DNA of 64,000 nucleotides from Cytophagaceae bacterium (GTDB taxonomy: Bacteria; Bacteroidota; Bacteroidia; Flavobacteriales; Flavobacteriaceae): the NCBI GenBank assembly GCA_002710685.1, contig PALD01000054.1, positions 124,001 to 188,000 on the forward strand, read 5' to 3'. The position numbers and the translations under genes are program-made. The notes beneath the pieces were generated by a model. That model saw only the letters and a list, made by a program, of their open reading frames with translations, was not told the DNA's origin and made no database searches. Within the stretch, counting starts at the first letter, position 1. The number at the start of each line of letters is the position of its first letter. Shown here piece after piece: positions 60,310 through 64,000 of the stretch.

Positions 60310-61362
60310 ATGATCAAGACAGATATTCTAATCATCGGTGCAGGGCCCACAGGGCTATTTACGGTTTTTGAGGCAGGATTGCTCAAGCTTAAATGTCATA
60401 TTATTGACGCCCTGCCACAGCCCGGGGGGCAACTTGCTGAAATTTATCCCAAAAAACCCATTTATGACATCCCGGGTTTTCCCGAGGTTCTCGCAGGTGA
60501 TCTTGTTCACAACCTTATGGAGCAGGGCAAACAGTTTCAACCTGGTTTTACACTGGGTGAACGGGCAGAAACCATTGAAAAATTAGAAGACGGTAGCTTT
60601 ATAGTCACCACAAATAAAGGAACTCAACACCACGCGCCCGTGGTCGCCATTGCCGGCGGTCTGGGAAGTTTTGAGCCCAGAAAACCACCCATCCCAGACA
60701 TCGCCCGGTTTGAAGATAAAGGTGTGGCATATATGATCAAAGATCCTGAGCAATATCGCGGTAAGAAAGTGGTGATTGCTGGGGGTGGTGATTCTGCACT
60801 TGACTGGAGTATTTTCTTAGCAGAAATCGCCGAAGAGGTAACCTTGATCCACCGTCGCAATGAATTCCGTGGGGCACTTGATAGTGTTGAGAAAGTAAGG
60901 GAATTGAAACTTTTGGGAAAAATAAACCTAATCACACCAGCTGAGGTCGTGGGCCTTGCGGGCACTGAAGAATTGAACGGTGTAGTCGTGCAGCGTGGGG
61001 AAGAAGAATTCCTGCTTGAGGCGGATGCTTTCATACCTCTATTTGGGCTTTCGCCAAAACTGGGACCCATTGCTGGCTGGGGCTTGGAGATAGAGAAGAA
61101 CGCCATAAAAGTTGACAATACCCTGGATTATCAAACCAATATTCCCGGTATTTTTGCCATAGGAGATGTAAATACCTATCCCGGAAAACTAAAATTGATA
61201 TTATGCGGTTTTCATGAAGCGACACTGATGTGTCAGGCGGCTTATCAAATCATAAACCCAGGTAAGCGTTATGTGTTAAAATATACCACTGTTTCTGGTA
61301 TCGATGGGTTTGATGGCACAAGAAAAGAAGCTGAAAAAGCCGTTGTGCAGGCCATAGGATAG
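60310..61362 (+). CDS. ferredoxin-NADP reductase, thioredoxin-reductase-like type
   Basis: A 350-residue FAD/NADPH oxidoreductase with IIGAGPTGLFTVFEAG (FAD site), VIAGGGDSALDWSIFLAE (NADPH site), and GIFAIGDVNTYPGKLKLILCGFHEA. It lacks the CxxC redox pair of thioredoxin reductase, which is the mark of ferredoxin-NADP reductase type 2. It is placed directly after the siroheme operon and probably delivers electrons through ferredoxin to the sulfite reductase. The 107-base gap to the preceding gene contains a palindrome. Confidence 0.9.
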   Translation: MIKTDILIIGAGPTGLFTVFEAGLLKLKCHIIDALPQPGGQLAEIYPKKPIYDIPGFPEVLAGDLVHNLMEQGKQFQPGFTLGERAETIEKLEDGSFIVTTNKGTQHHAPVVAIAGGLGSFEPRKPPIPDIARFEDKGVAYMIKDPEQYRGKKVVIAGGGDSALDWSIFLAEIAEEVTLIHRRNEFRGALDSVEKVRELKLLGKINLITPAEVVGLAGTEELNGVVVQRGEEEFLLEADAFIPLFGLSPKLGPIAGWGLEIEKNAIKVDNTLDYQTNIPGIFAIGDVNTYPGKLKLILCGFHEATLMCQAAYQIINPGKRYVLKYTTVSGIDGFDGTRKEAEKAVVQAIG

Positions 61363-61387
61363 ATTGAATTTTTTTTGAGATATCATG

Positions 61388-61423
61388 AACCCTGTCCCCT
61401 TAGAGGACGGGGTTTGTTTTTAG
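61388..61423. terminator. intrinsic terminator
   Basis: A 10-bp stem AACCCTGTCC / GGACGGGGTT (one G-T pair) with a 7-base loop and T-rich tail ends the ferredoxin reductase transcript. It overlaps the stop codon of the convergent response regulator. Confidence 0.8.
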
Positions 61424-61786
61424 TGTTTTTGCGAGGTTTTTTAGCACATCCTGGTTAAGGGGTTTTTCACAGTAATCTATAACCATTGTATATTCTTGCA
61501 TGCGTTGTTTGTCAAATGTACTGGTGCTGCTGGTGCATATTGCGACCTTTGTGGAGGTCTTGAAGGATTTCATTTGGTTTAAAAAATCCCAACCACTCAT
61601 CAGGGGCATGTTCAGGTCAAGTAGAACCAGGTCAGGATTGTTTTCAGCGATGGCCTCTAGCGCTTCCTGGGGGTCGGTAAAATCCTGGACGTCATCTGTA
61701 AGACCGGTTATCTCAATCAGCTTTTTATTGATAAAGTTTGCGATACCTTGATCATCTACCAGGAATATTTTAATTGGGTTGGCCAT
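61400..61786 (-). CDS. single-domain response regulator (CheY-like)
   Basis: A 128-residue receiver domain with acidic pocket D11/D12, phospho-acceptor D57 in LVLLDLNMPLMSG, T/S region ICTSSTSTF and K108 in CEKPL. There is no output domain. It follows the truncated histidine-kinase-like gene by 11 bases on the same strand and is its obvious partner. Confidence 0.92.
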   Translation of the reverse strand: MANPIKIFLVDDQGIANFINKKLIEITGLTDDVQDFTDPQEALEAIAENNPDLVLLDLNMPLMSGWDFLNQMKSFKTSTKVAICTSSTSTFDKQRMQEYTMVIDYCEKPLNQDVLKNLAKTLKTNPVL

Positions 61787-61797
61787 GATGTTGTGTT

Positions 61798-62664
61798 TTA
61801 ACCGTTAATAACCGTTAGTCCTACCATTTCTTTTTCGGTCTTGATAATGATGTCCTTTAAAGTTTTATCCATGTCGCTTACTGAAATCTTCATGCGTTCC
61901 AGGATTTCTCTTTTCAGCTCATTTTCATCAATATATTCTGCAAGGTTCATCAAGCCCATGACCCTGGTAAGGGGTTCCCTAAGGTTATGTGCATTCAAGG
62001 TGGAAATTTCCATTAATTTCTCGTTTTTTCGCTTGATTTCCCTTGTTCTTTGCTCAATTATCTTGAGCTGGTTCTCGATAATGTCCTTGATCCGTTCGTT
62101 TTTTTGCTCTATTTCCTTAACGGCCTTTTCAAGCCTTTTGTTTTTTTGAGCGAGTTCAATTTGCAGGCATATCTGTTGAAACTTGATTACAAGGCTCTCG
62201 ATGAGCAGTTGCAGTATCTCAAGGTCTGAGGTGGCAAATTTCTTTACCTGGTCTGTCAATAGGGAGACAGCAACCTCCACATCTTCATATTTTCTATACC
62301 ATCCCCACATTTTGGGTGCTATAAGCGATGATATTTCCACATGGTCCTTAAAGGCATAAACCTCCTCATCATCCCTTAAAATGGGAATTTGGTTTTTTAT
62401 GAGTTTCCATTCATGCTGCATTACGTTTTTTCTGAACTTCTCTAGCGTGTACTGGCTGCCCACAAAGGTAAATATGGTAGGTTTCCTGTTCTTGAGTATC
62501 ACTATCCTTAAAATCCTGTAATCAAAAAAATATTTACTGCTCTTTCTTACCACCTGGGCCAGGTCCTCAAAAGATTCTGACCTGCCTATATTGCCAGAAA
62601 ATTTAGAGAAAGCCTCATAGGCAATCCTATTCTTTGCAGAAACGGTATCAACGGATTTTTTCAA
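61798..62664 (-). CDS. histidine-kinase-like protein lacking an ATPase domain
   Basis: A 288-residue protein: GAF-like sensory region (about 1-165), a coiled coil (about 165-220, QKNKRLEKAVKEIEQKNERIKDI), and a dimerisation/phosphotransfer helix pair with H226 in LNAHNLREPLTRVMGL. It ends about 60 residues after the histidine, where a full kinase would have its HATPase domain; the frame shows no further coding and the stop is genuine. It has no transmembrane helix. It may be a phosphotransfer or scaffolding partner for the adjacent receiver, or need another kinase in trans. Confidence 0.85.
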   Translation of the reverse strand: MKKSVDTVSAKNRIAYEAFSKFSGNIGRSESFEDLAQVVRKSSKYFFDYRILRIVILKNRKPTIFTFVGSQYTLEKFRKNVMQHEWKLIKNQIPILRDDEEVYAFKDHVEISSLIAPKMWGWYRKYEDVEVAVSLLTDQVKKFATSDLEILQLLIESLVIKFQQICLQIELAQKNKRLEKAVKEIEQKNERIKDIIENQLKIIEQRTREIKRKNEKLMEISTLNAHNLREPLTRVMGLMNLAEYIDENELKREILERMKISVSDMDKTLKDIIIKTEKEMVGLTVING

Positions 62665-62674
62665 AATGGCAGGA

Positions 62675-63259
62675 TTATGCTTTTGCCTCTATAAGTTCAT
62701 TATCTACCTGTATGCCACTTACATCAGCCAGGGTGTTGAGCATGTTCACCAGATCTGCCTGTGCCATGAGCTCCTGTATTTCATCAGCATCATAGCCAGC
62801 GGCATCCAGCGATGCAAAATCCTCATCAGAAACCTGGGAGGGTTCAAGGGCGGCCTTGGTGACAATACTCAACGCGGTTTTATAACTCTCGGGGATGAGG
62901 GAGGAGTCAAGGTCCTGGGTAACCTTGAAGTTTTCTTCGTTAGAAATCATGCTGCTCATACTATCGGCAAAGATACCATGTGCCGTGGCGCAGTACTTGC
63001 AGTTCCTTATTTTAGAAACATTATAGATGATTAACTGCTTCAGCACGTTGGGGATCTCACCCATTACCAAGGTGCTCTTCAGCTTGGTCCAGTTGCCATG
63101 CAACAAGGTGGCATTAGAGCCCTGGCATTTAAACCAGTTGAGCACAAAGGGGAGTTGAAAGGTCTTCATGGTATCGTCATAAATGGCCTTGACCTCCTTT
63201 GAAGCATCTTGATATTCAACAATCTTGTAACGGGGGCTTAAAAATGTAGAGTTACTCAT
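62675..63259 (-). CDS. AhpD-like alkylhydroperoxidase / carboxymuconolactone decarboxylase family protein
   Basis: A 194-residue protein of the CMD/AhpD fold. The redox motif is CKYCATAHG (CxxCxxxH), with the preceding helix LKQLIIYNVSKIRN. It probably reduces peroxides through a thiol relay; the substrate is unknown. The start at 63259 (MSNSTFLSP) is preferred; a longer frame reaches 63331. It precedes the truncated kinase and receiver genes on the same strand, suggesting a stress-linked operon. Confidence 0.82.
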   Translation of the reverse strand: MSNSTFLSPRYKIVEYQDASKEVKAIYDDTMKTFQLPFVLNWFKCQGSNATLLHGNWTKLKSTLVMGEIPNVLKQLIIYNVSKIRNCKYCATAHGIFADSMSSMISNEENFKVTQDLDSSLIPESYKTALSIVTKAALEPSQVSDEDFASLDAAGYDADEIQELMAQADLVNMLNTLADVSGIQVDNELIEAKA

Positions 63260-63525
63260 ATTAGTATAAGTTGGTGAATAATAGAGGGTAAATATATTCA
63301 TTTTAGCATATGTCCTGCCGATAAAAAGCATGTTTATCAGGTTGTAAGGTTGTTTTTTAGCATTATAACTTGTAAAATTTTAAGAATTTTATAGATTTTT
63401 GTACAAAATCCATATTTCCTTTCCATATTCATACAATAACCTTGAGATTCATTGATATTTTAATGAGCTATCGTATGCTTTCTCGGTCAAAATTTAGATA
63501 TTTGCAACGTTCTTTGCATAATGAT

Positions 63526-63625
63526 GTTATCAAGAAAGGCGGAGGGAATAGACCCGGTGAAGCCTTAGCAACCCTGTACTTACAGAAGGTGCTACATTCT
63601 ATCTGCCCGTGGCAGAATAGATAAC
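63526..63625 (+). ncRNA. SAM-I (S-box) riboswitch upstream of metH
   Basis: The same S-box core as at 50.3 kb: P1 strands GTTATC (63526-63531) and GATAAC (63620-63625), GGCGGAGGGAATAGACCC, TGAAGCCTTAGCAACC, AAGGTGCTACATTCTATC, and a P4 hairpin CTGCCCGTGGCAG. The first ~60 bases are almost identical to the first copy, but the P3 and P4 arms differ. After it, AAAACGGTTTTTC and GACCATTTTTACG may be part of the expression platform. It reads toward metH. The rest of the 509-base gap between the AhpD-like gene and metH contains two palindromes and no gene. Confidence 0.92.
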
Positions 63626-63691
63626 AAAAACGGTTTTTCAAGACCATTTTTACGCCTTCTTGACACATTAAACTTGCAGATTACCCAGGTT

Positions 63692-63709
63692 TCGCTTTCG
63701 CGAAAGCAA
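63692..63709. repeat. dispersed palindrome copy around GCTTTCGCGAAAGC
   Basis: A perfect 14-bp palindrome (63694-63707), extended by TC/AA flanks, between the riboswitch and metH. Confidence 0.8.
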
Positions 63710-63721
63710 TATGTATTTTAT

Positions 63722-63738
63722 GGCTTTCGCCGAAAGGC
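63722..63738. repeat. dispersed palindrome copy (GGCTTTCGCCGAAAGGC)
   Basis: Only 14 bases after the previous copy, in the metH leader; arms GCCTTTCG / CGAAAGGC with a one-base offset. Confidence 0.75.
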
Positions 63739-63768
63739 AACCCGTATTAACGAAAACTGTAAACGAAG

Positions 63769-64000
63769 ATGAAAAGACAGGAGGGTACACAACAACTGTA
63801 TGCAGCTTTGCAAGAAAGAATCCTTGTGCTGGATGGCGCCATGGGTACCATGCTGCAGCGCTACAAATTCAGTGAAGAAGACTTCCGCGGTGAGCGGTTC
63901 ATGGACTGGAAATTCCCCGTGCAGGGAAACAATGACATGTTGAGCATCACACAGCCCCAGGCCATTGCTGATGTGCACAGGCTATACTTTGAGGCAGGTG
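63769..64000 (+). CDS. metH: methionine synthase, N-terminal part (cut by window end)
   Basis: The frame from the ATG at 63769 (MKRQEGTQQLYAALQER) encodes the start of the B12-dependent methionine synthase homocysteine-binding domain: ILVLDGAMGTMLQRYKFSEE, FRGERF, and NDMLSITQPQAIADVHRLYFEAG. It continues beyond the window. The enzyme methylates homocysteine from methyltetrahydrofolate. The upstream SAM-I riboswitch supports the call. Separate homocysteine methyltransferase and cobalamin-domain genes cannot be excluded from this fragment alone. Confidence 0.9.
   Translation, partial: MKRQEGTQQLYAALQERILVLDGAMGTMLQRYKFSEEDFRGERFMDWKFPVQGNNDMLSITQPQAIADVHRLYFEAG

Noticed and set aside
63442..63624. 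Short frame upstream of metH
   Set aside because: It runs through the SAM-I riboswitch aptamer, has no family resemblance and is explained by the RNA.
1..64000. CRISPR array, prophage, insertion sequence or integron
   Set aside because: No regularly spaced repeats, transposase, integrase, phage structural gene or target-site duplications were seen.
1..64000. tRNA or rRNA genes
   Set aside because: No gap contains a cloverleaf pattern or rRNA-like sequence that I could identify.

Overview
The window reads as chromosomal DNA from a marine-type member of the Flavobacteriaceae (Bacteroidota). Supporting signs are GLPGLI-family proteins, a CarboxypepD_reg-type TonB-dependent receptor, DUF5686, a TPR/PD40/OmpA protein, -7 promoter elements of the TAnnTTTG type, almost no Shine-Dalgarno sequences, and Bacteroidota-type lipoproteins. 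The genus cannot be fixed from the sequence. I see no rRNA, tRNA, CRISPR array, phage or insertion sequence; most of the window is densely packed core genome.

Layout. 1-12 kb: queuosine-precursor transporter, AsmA protein, OmpA-type envelope protein, nitroreductase, secreted amidohydrolase, DegT aminotransferase, Kdo transferase (waaA), DUF2461 protein and two tiny lipoproteins. 11.6-15.1 kb: an S24/LexA-like repressor divergent from a radical-SAM / TIGR03915 DNA-repair pair, with twin inverted repeats between them, then two more tiny lipoproteins. 15.1-23.7 kb: fabD, a PNPOx-like protein, fructosamine kinase, folA, a 2TM protein, a class V aminotransferase, a CBM48 protein, an ergothioneine-type pair (egtD carrying an in-frame stop, then egtB), a TonB-like protein and thyA. 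23.8-28.8 kb: nucleoside transporter, bifunctional nuclease, etfAB and the pyruvate dehydrogenase E1 beta gene. 28.9-36.4 kb: DUF5686 protein, soluble and membrane pyrophosphatases, App1-like phosphatase, deoxynucleoside kinase. 36.4-47 kb: a two-component system divergent from two GLPGLI genes and a TonB-dependent receptor, then a DUF3857/transglutaminase/DUF2569 membrane protein.

47-64 kb is a sulfur and methionine region. It holds metK, a RelE/ParE toxin-antitoxin pair, a SAM-I riboswitch ahead of a trifunctional MetX-aspartokinase-homoserine dehydrogenase, OsmC, a metZ-type sulfhydrylase, an Rrf2 regulator, cysH, siroheme sulfite reductase, cobA, a Met8-type siroheme enzyme and a ferredoxin-NADP reductase. 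After a response regulator, a truncated histidine kinase and an AhpD-like protein comes a second SAM-I riboswitch in front of metH, which is cut by the window end. Together these genes reduce sulfate-derived PAPS/APS to sulfide, make siroheme for that step, build homoserine and acylate it, fix sulfide into homocysteine, and convert it to methionine and SAM. Two nearly identical inverted repeats ahead of cysH and sir look like operators for the Rrf2 regulator.

The strongest unexplained signal is a dispersed family of short palindromes (GCTTTCGC/GCGAAAGC and relatives such as TTGGCTTAAAGCCAA). About thirty copies are scattered across the whole window, most of them in frame inside conserved genes.
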